A stretch of DNA of 64,000 nt from Pseudogemmatithrix spongiicola (GCF_030623445.1 NZ_CP130613.1:1612001-1676000), one strand, 5' to 3'. Counted from the stretch's first letter, positions 30,630 to 41,855 are shown. Notes: a model not told the origin generated them from the sequence alone. A program made the numbers and translations.

Positions 30630-31502
30630 CTACTTCAGACGCGCCTTGATCAGCTCGACGAAGTCGATCGGACGCGCGGCGACGCCCATGCCGGCGGCCT
30701 TGAAGGCCTCGATCTTCTCGGCGGCCGTGCCGGCCGAGCCCGAGATGATCGCGCCCGCGTGACCCATGCGGCGGCCCGGCGGGGCCGTCTGGCCGGCGAT
30801 GAAGCCCACCACCGGCTTCTTCATGTGCTTCTTCACGAACTCCGCCGCTTCCTGCTCGTCGGTGCCGCCGATCTCGCCCATCATCGCGATGGCCTTGGTC
30901 TTCGGATCCTTCTCGAAGGCCTCGAGGCAGTCGATGAAGTTCGTGCCGTTGATCGGGTCGCCCCCGATGCCGACGCAGGTGGTCTGGCCGATGCCGGCGC
31001 GGGTGAGCTGGTACACGACTTCATACGTCAGCGTGCCCGAGCGCGAGACCACGCCCACCGGGCCCGGCGTGCAGATGCGGCCCGGGATGATGCCGACCTT
31101 GGACTCGCCCGGCGTGATGAGGCCCGGGCAGTTGGGGCCGATGAGGCGGACGCCGCGCTCCTTCACGAAGGGATAGACCTTCGTCATGTCGAGCACCGGC
31201 ACGCCTTCCGTGATGCAGACCACGAGCGAGACGCCCGAGGCGGCCGCTTCCATGATCGCGTCGGCCGCGAACGGCGGCGGCACGTAGATCACGCTGGTGT
31301 TGGCACCAGTCGCCTTCACGGCGTCAGCCACGGTGTTGAAGATCGGCACCGTGCCCTCGAACTTCTGGCCGCCCTTGCCTGGCGTCACACCGGCGACGAC
31401 CTGCGTGCCGTATTCCATCATCTGCTTGGCATGGAACGAGCCGTCGCGGCCCGTGATGCCCTGGATGACGAGCTTGGTGTTCTTGTCGATGAAGACGCTC
31501 AT
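30630..31502 (-). CDS. sucD: Succinyl-CoA synthetase, alpha subunit
   Basis: The 290-residue protein has a CoA-binding Rossmann fold at the N-terminus ([18 protein letters not shown]) and the phospho-histidine His248 in [11 protein letters not shown]. With SucC it converts succinyl-CoA to succinate with NTP formation in the citric acid cycle. It lies directly after sucC with a 1-bp gap. Length matches the family. Confidence 0.98.
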   Translation of the reverse strand: MSVFIDKNTKLVIQGITGRDGSFHAKQMMEYGTQVVAGVTPGKGGQKFEGTVPIFNTVADAVKATGANTSVIYVPPPFAADAIMEAAASGVSLVVCITEGVPVLDMTKVYPFVKERGVRLIGPNCPGLITPGESKVGIIPGRICTPGPVGVVSRSGTLTYEVVYQLTRAGIGQTTCVGIGGDPINGTNFIDCLEAFEKDPKTKAIAMMGEIGGTDEQEAAEFVKKHMKKPVVGFIAGQTAPPGRRMGHAGAIISGSAGTAAEKIEAFKAAGMGVAARPIDFVELIKARLK

Positions 31503-31503
31503 C

Positions 31504-32643
31504 TTACTTGCCTCCCTTGGCCAGCTCGACCGCGCTCTTCACGGCCGTGTCCATGTCGCTGGAGGCGGAGAATCCGTTCTCCGTGAGGATCTTCATGGCG
31601 ATCTCTTCGTTGGTGCCCGTGAGGCGGATGACGATCGGCACCTTCAGCGGATTCGCCTTCGTGGCCGTCACGATGCCGTTGGCCACGTCGTCGGTGCGCG
31701 TGATGCCGCCGAAGATGTTGAACAGGATGGCCTTCACGTTCGGGTCGGCCGTGATGATGCGCAGCGCATTGACGACCTTCTCGGGATTCGACGAGCCGCC
31801 GATGTCGAGGAAGTTCGCCGGCTCACCGCCGTAGTACTTCACCAGGTCCATCGTCGCCATCGCGAGGCCGGCGCCGTTCACCACGCAGCCGACGTTGCCG
31901 TCGAGCTTGATGAACGTGAGGTTCGCATTGCGCGCGTCCACCTCGGACGGCTCTTCGCTCGACTCGTCGCGCAGCGCGGCGATCTCCGGCTTGCGGTCGA
32001 GTTCGTTGTCGTCGATGACCATCTTGCCGTCGACGGCGATCAGCTCGCCCGTCGGCGTGACGACCAACGGATTGATCTCGGCCAGCGAGCAGCCGGCGGC
32101 CATGAACGCGGCGTAGAGCTGCTGCATGATCTTCGCGGCGGCGCGGGCGAGCTTCACGTCCTCGTAGAGGAAAAAGCCCATGCGCATCGCGTCATAGGTC
32201 GGCAGGCCGTAGCGCACGTCCACCGGCACGTAGAGGATCTTCTCCGGCGTCTTCGCGGCGACCTCTTCGATGTCGATGCCGCCGGCGGCGGACACCATGA
32301 ACACCGGCTTCTTGGTCGCGCGGTCGACGATGATGCCGACGTACGCTTCGCTGCCGATGTCAGCGGCGATCGTGACGAGCACCTTCTCGACCGTGAGGTC
32401 CTTGATCTTCATGCCGAGGATGGCCGTCGCCTTCTCCTTCGCGTCGGCGGGCGTCTTGCAGAACTTCACGCCGCCAGCCTTGCCGCGGCCGCCGGCGTGC
32501 ACCTGCGCCTTCACCATGACGGCCGTGCCGTACTTGGTGGCGATCGCCTCAGCCTCGGCGGGCGTCGTCGCGATCTCGCCGGGCGGGATCGGTACGCCAT
32601 AGCCGCGGAGGATTTCCTTCGCTTGGTACTCGTGGATATTCAC
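31504..32643 (-). CDS. sucC: Succinyl-CoA synthetase, beta subunit
   Basis: The 379-residue protein begins [19 protein letters not shown]. It contains an ATP-grasp domain ([20 protein letters not shown]) and a C-terminal CoA-ligase domain ([20 protein letters not shown]). It forms the nucleotide-binding half of the enzyme with SucD. It starts with ATG 32643; the 86-bp spacer upstream has TATTTTTAG on the minus strand, a possible -10 region, without a matching -35 that I can defend. Confidence 0.98.
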   Translation of the reverse strand: MNIHEYQAKEILRGYGVPIPPGEIATTPAEAEAIATKYGTAVMVKAQVHAGGRGKAGGVKFCKTPADAKEKATAILGMKIKDLTVEKVLVTIAADIGSEAYVGIIVDRATKKPVFMVSAAGGIDIEEVAAKTPEKILYVPVDVRYGLPTYDAMRMGFFLYEDVKLARAAAKIMQQLYAAFMAAGCSLAEINPLVVTPTGELIAVDGKMVIDDNELDRKPEIAALRDESSEEPSEVDARNANLTFIKLDGNVGCVVNGAGLAMATMDLVKYYGGEPANFLDIGGSSNPEKVVNALRIITADPNVKAILFNIFGGITRTDDVANGIVTATKANPLKVPIVIRLTGTNEEIAMKILTENGFSASSDMDTAVKSAVELAKGGK

Positions 32644-32729
32644 ACGGTCTCCGTGTTGGATTCGAGTGGGGGGAAGCCCCTAAAAATAGCCGGAAGGCCG
32701 CGCCAATGGCACCGCTGCCCGCAGGAGAA

Positions 32730-35177
32730 TCAGGGGCGCTGCAGCAGGCGGCCGAGCGCCGTCCAGGCCTCGCCGTAGGCCCGCCAATCACCGGAGTGCT
32801 GGGCGGCCTGCATGGCGTCGTAGAGCCGCGCGACGCGCTCGCGGAAGGCGTCGCCCACGGGGCTCTCCGCAGAGCGGCGCTCTCCGAAGGCCTCGGCCAG
32901 CGTCCGCGCGGCCATCACCTTGCCGCCTTGACTGACCACGACGCCAGCGAGTCGGGGTTCGCCGTCCTGGGGCCATTCGTAGTAGCTCTGCACCCACACC
33001 GGGCCACCGGCCGTGGGAATCGCCTGCACGCGTCCGCGACGTGCATCCGGCAACGAGCGACCGAAGCCCGCTTGGTCTGCGGCATTCTGCAGCGACTCGA
33101 GGATCGTCGTCCAGCGGGCCGTCTCGTAGGCGAGATACTCCGTCCGGCGCTGCGCGCCGCCACGCGCCACGAGGATGCCGAGCGTGCGTCCGGCAAACGG
33201 CAAGTCGACAGGGAGCGCCCAGCCCAAGGTCCCCGCGGAGTCGTAGGCGAAGAGTGTCGGGCCGCCAGCCGAGACGTCAGCGTCCGCATCGTCCGGGCGG
33301 GCGAGCCGCCGGATGCCGAACGAGTCCGCGGGGAACCCCACGTGCGCGAGCCCGCTGCCCTGCACCGTCATCCAATCGACCGCCGGCGGTCGCTCGCGGC
33401 GGATCCACTCCGGGGCCGCCGCGAGCGGCGTGAACGTCCCGCTGGCCATGCCCTGCCAGGCACGCATGATCGCCTCGGGCGTGTCCGTCGGGATGACGGT
33501 CAGCTGCCCAGTCTGGGCCTGTACCACCACCGTGGCCGCATGTTGGATGTAGTGGTACGGTCTCCCGTCGAGCAGCACCGCCTCGCTCAATGGGTAGCGC
33601 CGCGCCGTGATGAAGCCTTCGACGAACCAGTACAGGGAATCGCCGCGCACATGCGGGGTGATCGTCGGACCAAGCGTCAAGAACGGCAGCAGACGTCCGA
33701 TGCGCGACCGCACGTCGCGCGCGGTCATGAGCCGCGGGCGCGGCGACGGCAGTTCACGCAGCAGCAGGCGCGGATCCTGCTCGGCCCAGGCCAGCGCGAT
33801 CCGCTGCGTGGTCGTCTCGAATGCGGACGCGGCGACATCACCGCGGCGGTCCGGGACGAGGCGCGAGCCCTTGGCGTCCGGATGCACCAGGACGGCCGGG
33901 AGGCGACCATCGCCCAGCGACGGCGCGTAGAAGGGACGACCGCTGTCATCGGCGCCGGCCGCAACGAAGCGATGCGTACCCCACGCATCGGCCTCGACGT
34001 CGCGGCTGCGGTGCACGGCGATGGCCTCAAGCCCGGTCGCGGTGGACGCCCACCCGAGCGTGACCGTCGTGTCGCGCCGCCGGCCACCCTCGGCGAGCTC
34101 GACGAGCGCGGCGGGATCCCACGCACTCACGCGGCGGCTCAATTGGTCGGCGGGCACCACCGCCACGCTGTCACGGGCGATGGCATCGACGCCGAAGGCG
34201 CGCCGCGTGTAGAGCGCCGCCGTGTTGCGATACGGGCGCGCCGCCGCGCGTCCCTGCGCCGAGTACGGTGCCAGCGGCCGCTTGGCGATCACGGGCAGCA
34301 GCGCGCTGGCGACCGGGCCGATCAGCACCAGCGTGCTGAGCATTACCAACGCCGTCCGCACGTATCCGCGCCACCCCGCGTAGACGAGCACCGTCGCGAT
34401 GGGCAGCGTCGCGAACGCCGCCAGCGCGCGGTACGGCAGCGCGATGCGATGGTCGAAGGCGCTGAACACCGCCTCCGTGGTCGCGTCCAGCCAGACCCCG
34501 CTCCCGGGCGTCATCCGTTCGAAGCGATCGATGCGCCAGCCCCAGCCGATGAGGGCGACCAGCGTGCCGGCCAGCACGGCGAGATGACGACGCACCCAGG
34601 TCGACACGTACAGGCCGTTCGCCGTCCACCGCAGGCTCGGCGTCAGGGCGTACAGCGTCGTGACCAGCGCACCGAGCACGAGCGTGAGCAACATGGCGCG
34701 CGTCTGCAGCGCACGTTCCCACGGCAACCACGCGACATAGAACCCGAGGTCGCGCTGGAGGTACGGATCGACTTCGCCGAAGCGCACGCCATCCCAGGCG
34801 AGTGCCGCCTGCGTCCAATCCTGCGGGAGTGCGGCGAAGCCCAAGGCGACGAGCACGGCCAGCACGAAGGCCAGCCAGGTCAGGCGGCCGGCCGGGATCT
34901 CTTCAGGAATCTCGAGTCCGCCAAGGCGCGACGGCAGCACGAGCGAGACGATCGACTGCCTCACGGCGACGAAGTGCGCGAAGGCGTACGCGACGGCAAT
35001 CGTGAACGCGCCGGCCCGCAGCACGACCAGGGTGCTGGCCTTCGTGCGCCACAGATCGTCGAAGCCCAAGGACTGATGCAGCGCCCAGTCCGCATACTGG
35101 CCGGCCAACCAGCGGCCGGCCAGGAGGGCCAGCGCGCCTGCGGCGAGGAATCCGTAGAGTCCGCGCCGTCCGCGCAT
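32730..35177 (-). CDS. UPF0182 family membrane protein
   Basis: The 815-residue protein has seven hydrophobic segments in the first 300 residues or so, then a long soluble C-terminal part predicted to lie outside the membrane. Family-like blocks include [18 protein letters not shown] and the [19 protein letters not shown] region. UPF0182 (COG1615) proteins are known mainly from Actinobacteria, Cyanobacteria and related groups, and their function is unknown. The family is usually 900 or more residues, so this copy is on the short side. It starts 7 bp after the phosphohexomutase and so continues the nuo transcript. The C-terminus ([20 protein letters not shown]) matches the family's typical ending. 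Confidence 0.85.
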   Translation of the reverse strand: MRGRRGLYGFLAAGALALLAGRWLAGQYADWALHQSLGFDDLWRTKASTLVVLRAGAFTIAVAYAFAHFVAVRQSIVSLVLPSRLGGLEIPEEIPAGRLTWLAFVLAVLVALGFAALPQDWTQAALAWDGVRFGEVDPYLQRDLGFYVAWLPWERALQTRAMLLTLVLGALVTTLYALTPSLRWTANGLYVSTWVRRHLAVLAGTLVALIGWGWRIDRFERMTPGSGVWLDATTEAVFSAFDHRIALPYRALAAFATLPIATVLVYAGWRGYVRTALVMLSTLVLIGPVASALLPVIAKRPLAPYSAQGRAAARPYRNTAALYTRRAFGVDAIARDSVAVVPADQLSRRVSAWDPAALVELAEGGRRRDTTVTLGWASTATGLEAIAVHRSRDVEADAWGTHRFVAAGADDSGRPFYAPSLGDGRLPAVLVHPDAKGSRLVPDRRGDVAASAFETTTQRIALAWAEQDPRLLLRELPSPRPRLMTARDVRSRIGRLLPFLTLGPTITPHVRGDSLYWFVEGFITARRYPLSEAVLLDGRPYHYIQHAATVVVQAQTGQLTVIPTDTPEAIMRAWQGMASGTFTPLAAAPEWIRRERPPAVDWMTVQGSGLAHVGFPADSFGIRRLARPDDADADVSAGGPTLFAYDSAGTLGWALPVDLPFAGRTLGILVARGGAQRRTEYLAYETARWTTILESLQNAADQAGFGRSLPDARRGRVQAIPTAGGPVWVQSYYEWPQDGEPRLAGVVVSQGGKVMAARTLAEAFGERRSAESPVGDAFRERVARLYDAMQAAQHSGDWRAYGEAWTALGRLLQRP

Positions 35178-35184
35178 GGTCAGC

Positions 35185-36564
35185 TCAGTGCGCCGAGGCC
35201 CCGACGCGCACGCCGCGCGAGGCCAGCCAGCCCTCGACCTCCGCGCGCAACGCAGCCAACCGCGCCTCGCTCGACGCCTCGAAGCGCAGCACGAGGATGG
35301 GCTGCGTGTTCGAGCTGCGGATCAGGCCCCAGCCGTCGCCGAACAGGATGCGCACGCCATCGACGTCGCTGACGTCGTACTTGGCGCGGAAGTGCGCCAG
35401 CGCCTCGGCGACGATCGCTTCCTTGCGGTCGTCGGGGCAGTCCACGCGGAGCTCTGGCGTGGAGACGAAGCGCGGCACGTCCGAGAGCAGTGCCTTCACC
35501 GATCGCTTGGCATCGGCCACGATGCGCAGCACGCGGGCCGCCGCGTAGAGCGCGTCGTCGTGGCCGTAGAAGCCTTCGGTGAAGAACATGTGGCCCGACA
35601 TCTCGCCGGCAATCGGCGCCTTGAGCGCCTTCATCTTGTCCTTGATCAGCGAGTGGCCGGTCTTCCACATCACCGGCTCGCCGCCCGCCTTGCGGATGCC
35701 GTCGGGCAGCGCCTGCGAGCACTTCACGTCGAAGATGATCGGCTGCCCCGCCCCGGTGCGCGCGAGCACGTCGCGGGCGTACAACAGCAGCAGGTAGTCG
35801 CCCCAGATGATCGTGCCGTCGCCGTCCACGATGCCGATGCGGTCGGCGTCGCCGTCGAAGCCGATGCCGATCTCGCTGCCGGTCTCGCGCACGCTGCGGA
35901 TCAGGTCCTGCAGGTTCTCGACGACCGTCGGATCGGGATGGTGGTTCGGGAACGTGCCGTCGCTCTCGGCGAACAGCCAGGTGGGCGTGAGCCCGAGTGC
36001 GGCGAAGAGCTTCGGCGCCACGACCGCGCCCACGCCGTTGCCGCAGTCCACGACGACCTTCATGGTGGACGGCAGCGGGCCGATCTTCTGCGCGATGTCG
36101 GCGACATAGCGGTCGACGATCTCCTCGCTGCGGACACCGCCCGTACCGCTGCGGAACGTGCCGGCCTCGATGATCTCGCGCAGGCGCTGGATGCCGGCGC
36201 CATGCAGCGAGCCCGTGCCGACGCAGCACTTGAAGCCGTTGTACTCGGGCGGGTTATGCGACCCGGTGATCTGGATGCCCGCGACCACCGGGAGGTGATG
36301 CAAGGACCAATAGAGCAGCGGCGTCGGCACGACGCCCACGTCGATGACGTCGAGGCCGCTCTCCGTCAGCCCCCGCACCAAGGCATCCCGCAGGGCGGAG
36401 CCGCTGGGGCGGTTGTCCCGCCCCACGGCGACCGCCCCGCTGATGCCACGCTCGTGCAGCAGCACGGCGTAGGCGCGCCCGATGGCCAGCGCGGCCTCGA
36501 CCGTGAGGTCGTGGCCGACGATGCCGCGGATGTCGTACTGTCGAAAGATCCCCGCCGCGATCAC
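35185..36564 (-). CDS. Phosphomannomutase/phosphoglucomutase
   Basis: The 459-residue alpha-D-phosphohexomutase has the phosphoserine loop GIQITGSHNPPEYNG, the magnesium loop GFDGDADRIGIVD, a sugar-binding loop (GEMSGHMFF) and a C-terminal phosphate-binding domain. It interconverts hexose 1- and 6-phosphates for nucleotide sugar synthesis. The N-terminus FRQYDIRGIVG is typical of AlgC/ManB-type enzymes. It overlaps nuoN by 4 bp, an unusual place for a sugar enzyme. Mannose and glucose specificity cannot be separated by eye; dual activity is common in the AlgC group. Confidence 0.94.
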   Translation of the reverse strand: MIAAGIFRQYDIRGIVGHDLTVEAALAIGRAYAVLLHERGISGAVAVGRDNRPSGSALRDALVRGLTESGLDVIDVGVVPTPLLYWSLHHLPVVAGIQITGSHNPPEYNGFKCCVGTGSLHGAGIQRLREIIEAGTFRSGTGGVRSEEIVDRYVADIAQKIGPLPSTMKVVVDCGNGVGAVVAPKLFAALGLTPTWLFAESDGTFPNHHPDPTVVENLQDLIRSVRETGSEIGIGFDGDADRIGIVDGDGTIIWGDYLLLLYARDVLARTGAGQPIIFDVKCSQALPDGIRKAGGEPVMWKTGHSLIKDKMKALKAPIAGEMSGHMFFTEGFYGHDDALYAAARVLRIVADAKRSVKALLSDVPRFVSTPELRVDCPDDRKEAIVAEALAHFRAKYDVSDVDGVRILFGDGWGLIRSSNTQPILVLRFEASSEARLAALRAEVEGWLASRGVRVGASAH

Positions 36565-38087
36565 CGCGGCTGCCCCTGCGCGTTCACGTCGGACAGCACA
36601 TCCGCCTCCAGCGGCTTGACCCCGGCGTTACCCGTCGCCCACTTGGCGACCGGACCGGGGAAGATACCGAGGGCGAGGATGGCCGCGGCAGCCCCGGCCA
36701 GCACCACGCGCGTGAGGACGCCAGCCGACTGGGGCGCCAGCGCCTGCTCGCCGCGCTCCTGCATGAACATCGCGCGGACAATCTGCAGGTAATAGCCGGC
36801 GGACACCAGCGAGGTGAGGACCAAGATGACCACGACGACCTGCAAGCCGACGTTCGACGCGAGGGCGGCGCCAAGGAGGTACCACTTGGCGAAGAAGCCC
36901 AGGCCGCCGAAGACCGGGAAGCCGAGCAGCGAGAGCAGGTACACGGTCATGCCGACCGCCAACACCGGCCGCGTCTGCCACAAGCCGGCGAAGTCCGCCG
37001 TCGTGACGGCGCGCTCGCTCCCGTCCTGCAGGATGGTCACGACGGCGAAGGCGCCGAACGTGGCCAGCGTGTAGGCAAACAGGTAGAACACGAGGGCCGC
37101 CGACCCCGCGCTGGAGAGCGCGAGGAGCGTGACGAGGAGGTAGCCCGTGTGCGCCACGCTCGAGTACGCGAGCATGCGCTTCACGCTCTGTTGGCGCAGG
37201 GCCATCACGTTACCGACGATCATGCTCGCGATCGCCACCCATGCAAAGACGGTCGGCCACACCTTCACGAGGTACAGCGACTCGTACCAGATGCGCGCGA
37301 AGCCGGCGAATACCGCCGCCTTGACCGCGGCGGCCATGAAGGCCGTGATCGGCGTCGGGGCGCCTTCGTACACGTCGGGCGCCCAGGTGTGGAACGGCAC
37401 CGCCGCGACCTTGAAGAACAGGCCGATGGAGAGCAGGCCCACGCCGACCAGCAGCATCGGGTGGTCACCCAGCGTGTACCGCAGCACGATGCGCGAAATC
37501 TCGGTGAGTTGCGTCTGGCCGGTCGCACCGTAGATGAGCGCCATGCCGTACAGCAGGAAGCCCGTGGCGAAGGCGCCGAGCAGGAAATACTTCAGCGAGG
37601 CCTCCGCGGCCTTGCCCGAGCGCCGATTCATGCCGGCGAGCACGTACACGGCCACCGACATGATCTCGAGGCCGATGAAGAACGTCATCAAGTCGCGCGC
37701 GGCGGCGAGGACCATCATGCCGGCGGTCGCGAAGAGCACGAGCACGTGCATCTCGCCGTGGGCGATGCCGTGGCGCTCGTTGTACTCGATGGCCAGCGCC
37801 ACCGTGCCCATGGCGGCGAGCAGCACGACGATGTCGACCGTCCAGCGCAGCGAATCCGCGGCAATGACGCCCGGGGCCGCCGACGCACCGGCAAGCGCGT
37901 ACTTGATGGTCGCGGCGAGGGTCACGGCCAACACGACCAAGGAGCCGACGCCCACCGTACGCTGATGGGCAAGCGATTCCGGCTTCCACGCGGCCACCAG
38001 CATGAGGATCGTGGCGCCGGTGAGCAGCAGGATGTCGGGCAGCAACGCCGTGGCCAGCTGCATCGGGAACGCAAGATCGTAGGTCAT
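36561..38087 (-). CDS. nuoN: NADH-quinone oxidoreductase subunit N
   Basis: The 508-residue antiporter-like membrane subunit has about 14 hydrophobic helices. Family blocks include FFIGLEIMSVAVYVLAG, KYFLLGAFATGFLLYG and PFHTWAPDVYEGAPTP, which hold the Glu and Lys residues of the proton channel. It is one of three proton-pumping subunits with NuoL and NuoM. It overlaps nuoM and the phosphohexomutase by 4 bp each. Confidence 0.96.
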   Translation of the reverse strand: MTYDLAFPMQLATALLPDILLLTGATILMLVAAWKPESLAHQRTVGVGSLVVLAVTLAATIKYALAGASAAPGVIAADSLRWTVDIVVLLAAMGTVALAIEYNERHGIAHGEMHVLVLFATAGMMVLAAARDLMTFFIGLEIMSVAVYVLAGMNRRSGKAAEASLKYFLLGAFATGFLLYGMALIYGATGQTQLTEISRIVLRYTLGDHPMLLVGVGLLSIGLFFKVAAVPFHTWAPDVYEGAPTPITAFMAAAVKAAVFAGFARIWYESLYLVKVWPTVFAWVAIASMIVGNVMALRQQSVKRMLAYSSVAHTGYLLVTLLALSSAGSAALVFYLFAYTLATFGAFAVVTILQDGSERAVTTADFAGLWQTRPVLAVGMTVYLLSLLGFPVFGGLGFFAKWYLLGAALASNVGLQVVVVILVLTSLVSAGYYLQIVRAMFMQERGEQALAPQSAGVLTRVVLAGAAAAILALGIFPGPVAKWATGNAGVKPLEADVLSDVNAQGQPR

Positions 38088-39658
38088 CGTGCGGCCTCCG
38101 CGGCAGTCACCTGCGCCGGCTCCACCATGCGCACCAGGCGCGCGGCGGCGGCTTCGGTCTTCTCGAGCACGGGCTTGGGATACACGCCGATCCAGAGGAT
38201 GCCGGCCACGAGCGGCACCAGCAGGCCGATCTCGCGCCAGTTGAGGTCCATGCCCTTGAGCGCCTGGTTCTCAGGCTTCACGAGCGGATTGTAGATGATG
38301 CGCTGCACCGCCCAGAGGAGGTACGCGGCGGCGAAGATGACGCTCGTCGCGGCGATCACCGCATGGAACGGCGCCGTCTTGAACGAGCCGATGAGCACGA
38401 GGAACTCGCCGATGAAGCCGTTGGTCCCCGGCACGCCGATGCTCGAGAGCGCCACGATCGTGAGGAACACGGCGAACACCGGCATCACCTTGGCGATGCC
38501 GCCGAAGTCGTCGACGAGGCGCGTGTGGCGCCGCTCGTAGATCATGCCGATGAGCAGGAACAGCGCGCCCGTCGACAGGCCGTGGCTGATGGTGACGACC
38601 AGCGCGCCCTGCATCGACTCCACCGTGGCGGCGAAGATGCCCAGCATCACGAAGCCGAGGTGCGAGACCGACGAGTACGCGACCAGCTTCTTGAAGTCCG
38701 GCTGGACCAAGGCGACCAGCGCGCCGTAGACGATGCCGATCACCGCGAGGGCGAGCATCAGCGAACGCACGCCCGGATGCATGGCCGCCTCGGGGAACAG
38801 CGGCAGCGCGAACCGCACGAAGCCGAACGTGCCCATCTTGAGCATGATGGCCGCCAGGATCACCGAGCCCGCCGTCGGGGCCTCGACGTGCGCATCGGGC
38901 AGCCAGGTGTGGAACGGCCACATCGGCACCTTCACGGCGAAGGCGATCGCGAAGGCGCCGAAGAGCCAGAGCGAACCGCTCCACTCGCTCGTGCGCGACA
39001 GCGCAAGGATGGCGTCGTAGCTGAAGTTCGGCACGCTGCCCTGCGCCGCGGCGATGCCCAGCCAGATCACGGCCACGAGCATGAGCAGCGAGCCGAGCAT
39101 CGTGTAGAGGAAGAACTTGAGGCTCGCGTAGAGCCGGCGCTGGCCGCCCCACACGCCGATGATCAGGTACATCGGCACGAGCATCACTTCCCACATCACG
39201 TAGAACAGCACGAGGTCCAGCGAGACGAACACGCCGATCATGCCGGTGGTGAGCAGCAGCAGCAGGCCGTAGTACCAGCCCGTCTTCTCGCGGATGCTCG
39301 TCCAGCCGCCCAGGACGGCGAGCGGCATGATGATGGTCGTCAGCAGCACCAGCATCAGGGCGATGCCGTCGAGGCCCACGTGGAAGCTGACGCCCCACTG
39401 CGGGATCCACGGCAGCTGCACTTCGGCCTGCCAGGCCAGCGCCGCCGGATCCACCGACCACCAGAGGCCGAGGGAGAGCAGCGCTTCGAGCACGAAGATG
39501 CCGAGGGCCAGCTGGCGGTCGGCGGCCATGCGGGCCTGCGCGTCGCCGGTGCCGGAGAGCGCGCGGCCGAAGAGCACGAGCGCGCCCAGCACGGGAAGCC
39601 CGAGCAGGACCGGCAGGATCCAGCCGTTATAGCCGATGGAGTCGAGGAACGCGGTCAC
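38084..39658 (-). CDS. nuoM: NADH-quinone oxidoreductase subunit M
   Basis: The 524-residue polytopic protein shows MrpD-like antiporter blocks: FYVMWEVMLVPMYLIIGVWG with the channel Glu, and VPMWPFHTWLPDAHVEAPTA. It forms the second proton channel of complex I. It overlaps nuoN by 4 bp and starts 7 bp after nuoL. Length is in the usual range (about 500). Confidence 0.97.
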   Translation of the reverse strand: MTAFLDSIGYNGWILPVLLGLPVLGALVLFGRALSGTGDAQARMAADRQLALGIFVLEALLSLGLWWSVDPAALAWQAEVQLPWIPQWGVSFHVGLDGIALMLVLLTTIIMPLAVLGGWTSIREKTGWYYGLLLLLTTGMIGVFVSLDLVLFYVMWEVMLVPMYLIIGVWGGQRRLYASLKFFLYTMLGSLLMLVAVIWLGIAAAQGSVPNFSYDAILALSRTSEWSGSLWLFGAFAIAFAVKVPMWPFHTWLPDAHVEAPTAGSVILAAIMLKMGTFGFVRFALPLFPEAAMHPGVRSLMLALAVIGIVYGALVALVQPDFKKLVAYSSVSHLGFVMLGIFAATVESMQGALVVTISHGLSTGALFLLIGMIYERRHTRLVDDFGGIAKVMPVFAVFLTIVALSSIGVPGTNGFIGEFLVLIGSFKTAPFHAVIAATSVIFAAAYLLWAVQRIIYNPLVKPENQALKGMDLNWREIGLLVPLVAGILWIGVYPKPVLEKTEAAAARLVRMVEPAQVTAAEAAR

Positions 39659-39665
39659 GGTCGGA

Positions 39666-41855
39666 TCAGAAGAAGGTGAAGGCGCCGAGCACCATCACCG
39701 CGCCAAGCACGAAGATCCAGGCGTAGGTCCCGACGCGCCCGGTGTGCAGCTGCGCGCCCGCCCAGGCCAAGGCCTTGGTGAAGACGGCGCTGCCATTCAC
39801 GAGAAGTCCGTCGATCAGGCCCACGTCGATGCCCTTCCAGAGCACCGTGCGCGACACCGCGACCGTCGGCTGGACGATGGCCTTGTCGTAGCCCTCGTCC
39901 ACGTACCACTTGTTGTACAGCGTCTTGGCCAGCCCCTGCTCCGCCGGCGACTCCTTGGCCGGCTTGAGCGCCTCCGGCTTCAGCTTCGCGAAGGCGAAGG
40001 CGATGCCGGCGACGGCGATCGCGATGGCCGTGCCGATCAGCACATACTCGGTGCTGTGCGAGAGATGCGCGGCCTCGCCGTGCGTGACCATCAGCTCGGC
40101 GGCGCCGGTGACCGGCTCCAACCAGTGATGCAGCACGCCGTCGGCGCCGAGGAACCCGAGGATCGGCGGGATGTTGAACCAGCCGCCCGCCAGAGACAGG
40201 ACGCCGAGCACCACCAGCGGCCCGGTCATGATCCACGGCGCTTCCTTCAGGTGCGGCCGCTCGGCGTCGCCCGTGCGGTTCGGTCCATGGAAGGTGTACA
40301 GCATCATGCGCGTCATGTAGATCGCCGTCATCAGCGCGGCCGCGAGGCCCAGCGCGTAGACCACGTACAGCACCACGCTGCCCGGCACGCCCAGCAGCGC
40401 GCCCTCGGCCAGCGTCGAGCCATGCGTGCGCGCGAACACGCTCGCGAGGATCTCGTCCTTGGAGAAGAAGCCCGAGAAGAACGGGATGCCGGCGATCGCC
40501 AGCGTCGCGATCCACATCAGGTAGAACGTCACGGGCATGTGCGCCTTGAGGCCGCCCATGTTGCGCATGTCCTGCGCGTCCTCGTGCTTGTGCGTCGCGT
40601 GGTACGCCTGGTGCATGGCGTAGATCACGGAGCCCGAGCCAAGGAACAGCAGCGCCTTGAAGAAGGCGTGCGTCATCAGGTGGAACACGCCTGCCGTGTA
40701 CGCGCCCACGCCAACGCCGACGAACATGTAGCCGAGCTGCGAGACGGTGGAGTACGCGAGCACCTTCTTGATGTCCCACTGCTTGAGGCCGATCGTCGCG
40801 GCGAACACGGCCGTGAGCGCACCGACCAGGGCCACCGTGAGCTGCGCCGTGGGCGCCAGCGCGAAGAGCAGGCCCGAGCGGGCGATCAGGTACACACCCG
40901 CCGTCACCATCGTGGCGGCGTGGATGAGCGCCGAGACCGGCGTCGGGCCCGCCATGGCGTCCGGCAGCCACACGTACAGCGGGATCTGCGCCGACTTGCC
41001 CGTGGCGCCGAGGAACAGGAACAGCGCGATCGCCGTCGGCACCAGCGCCCCGACCTCGACGTCGCCCAGCGCGCCCTCGAGGCCCGTGAAGCTCAGGGTG
41101 CCGAAGTTCGCGAACATCAGGAACATCGCGACCAGCATGCCGAAGTCGCCGATGCGGTTCACGATGAAGGCCTTCTTGCCGGCGTCGGCGTTGGCCTTCT
41201 CCGAGAACCAGAAGCCGATGAGCAGGTACGAGCAGAGTCCCACGCCTTCCCAGCCCACGAACATCAGCGGGTAGCTCGAGCCGAGCACCAGCAGGAGCAT
41301 GAAGAAGACGAACAGGTTGAGGTACGCGAAGTAGCGCGGATACCCCGGGTCGTCCTGCATGTAGCCGACGGAGAACAGGTGGATCAGCGAGCCGATGCCC
41401 GTGATGATCAGCACCATGACCATCGAAAGCTGGTCGAGCTGGAAGGCCACGTCGATGCTGAGATCGCCGGTGGGCATCCACTGGAACAGCGTGAGGATGT
41501 AGGGATCCTCGATGTGCGCGGCGCGCATGGCGCCGAAGATCGCGACGGCGAGGCCGAAGCTCAGCAGTAGGACGCCGGGGCCGATCAGCGAGACCAGCTT
41601 GGCCGCAGGATGGCGCGCCGCGTGATGGTCGTCGTGCCCGTGGTCATCGTGGCCATGCGCCGCATGGCCGTGGTCGCCGTGCGCATGTTCAGAGGCGGCC
41701 GTCGGGTCCGCGGGACCCGCGTGCGCGGCGTGCTTCAACGAGAGGAACCCGTTGAGCGCGAAGCCGAGCAGCGGCAGCACCGGCAGCAGCCACGCGAAGC
41801 GCGCGACCGTGTCGGCCAGCGGATGGCCCATCTCGGGGGGAGGAGTCTGGATCAT
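39666..41855 (-). CDS. nuoL: NADH-quinone oxidoreductase subunit L, with His-rich loop
   Basis: The 729-residue subunit forms the outermost proton channel and, near its C-terminus, the long lateral helix region (about 590-660) that braces the membrane arm. Blocks include GWEGVGLCSYLLIGFW and PLYVWLPDAMAGPTPVSALIH. Between the first two membrane helices (about 41-82) it has an insertion dominated by His and Asp (HAHGDHGHAAHGHDDHGHDD), absent from E. coli NuoL. The start shares one base with the nuoK stop. E. coli NuoL has 613 residues; the extra length here is in this loop and the C-terminal part. Confidence 0.97.
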   Translation of the reverse strand: MIQTPPPEMGHPLADTVARFAWLLPVLPLLGFALNGFLSLKHAAHAGPADPTAASEHAHGDHGHAAHGHDDHGHDDHHAARHPAAKLVSLIGPGVLLLSFGLAVAIFGAMRAAHIEDPYILTLFQWMPTGDLSIDVAFQLDQLSMVMVLIITGIGSLIHLFSVGYMQDDPGYPRYFAYLNLFVFFMLLLVLGSSYPLMFVGWEGVGLCSYLLIGFWFSEKANADAGKKAFIVNRIGDFGMLVAMFLMFANFGTLSFTGLEGALGDVEVGALVPTAIALFLFLGATGKSAQIPLYVWLPDAMAGPTPVSALIHAATMVTAGVYLIARSGLLFALAPTAQLTVALVGALTAVFAATIGLKQWDIKKVLAYSTVSQLGYMFVGVGVGAYTAGVFHLMTHAFFKALLFLGSGSVIYAMHQAYHATHKHEDAQDMRNMGGLKAHMPVTFYLMWIATLAIAGIPFFSGFFSKDEILASVFARTHGSTLAEGALLGVPGSVVLYVVYALGLAAALMTAIYMTRMMLYTFHGPNRTGDAERPHLKEAPWIMTGPLVVLGVLSLAGGWFNIPPILGFLGADGVLHHWLEPVTGAAELMVTHGEAAHLSHSTEYVLIGTAIAIAVAGIAFAFAKLKPEALKPAKESPAEQGLAKTLYNKWYVDEGYDKAIVQPTVAVSRTVLWKGIDVGLIDGLLVNGSAVFTKALAWAGAQLHTGRVGTYAWIFVLGAVMVLGAFTFF

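Noticed and set aside
32650-32700. TATTTTT stretch upstream of sucC as a complete promoter
   Set aside because: The nearest TTGGCG is only 12 bases away, too close for a -35 element, so no promoter feature was called.
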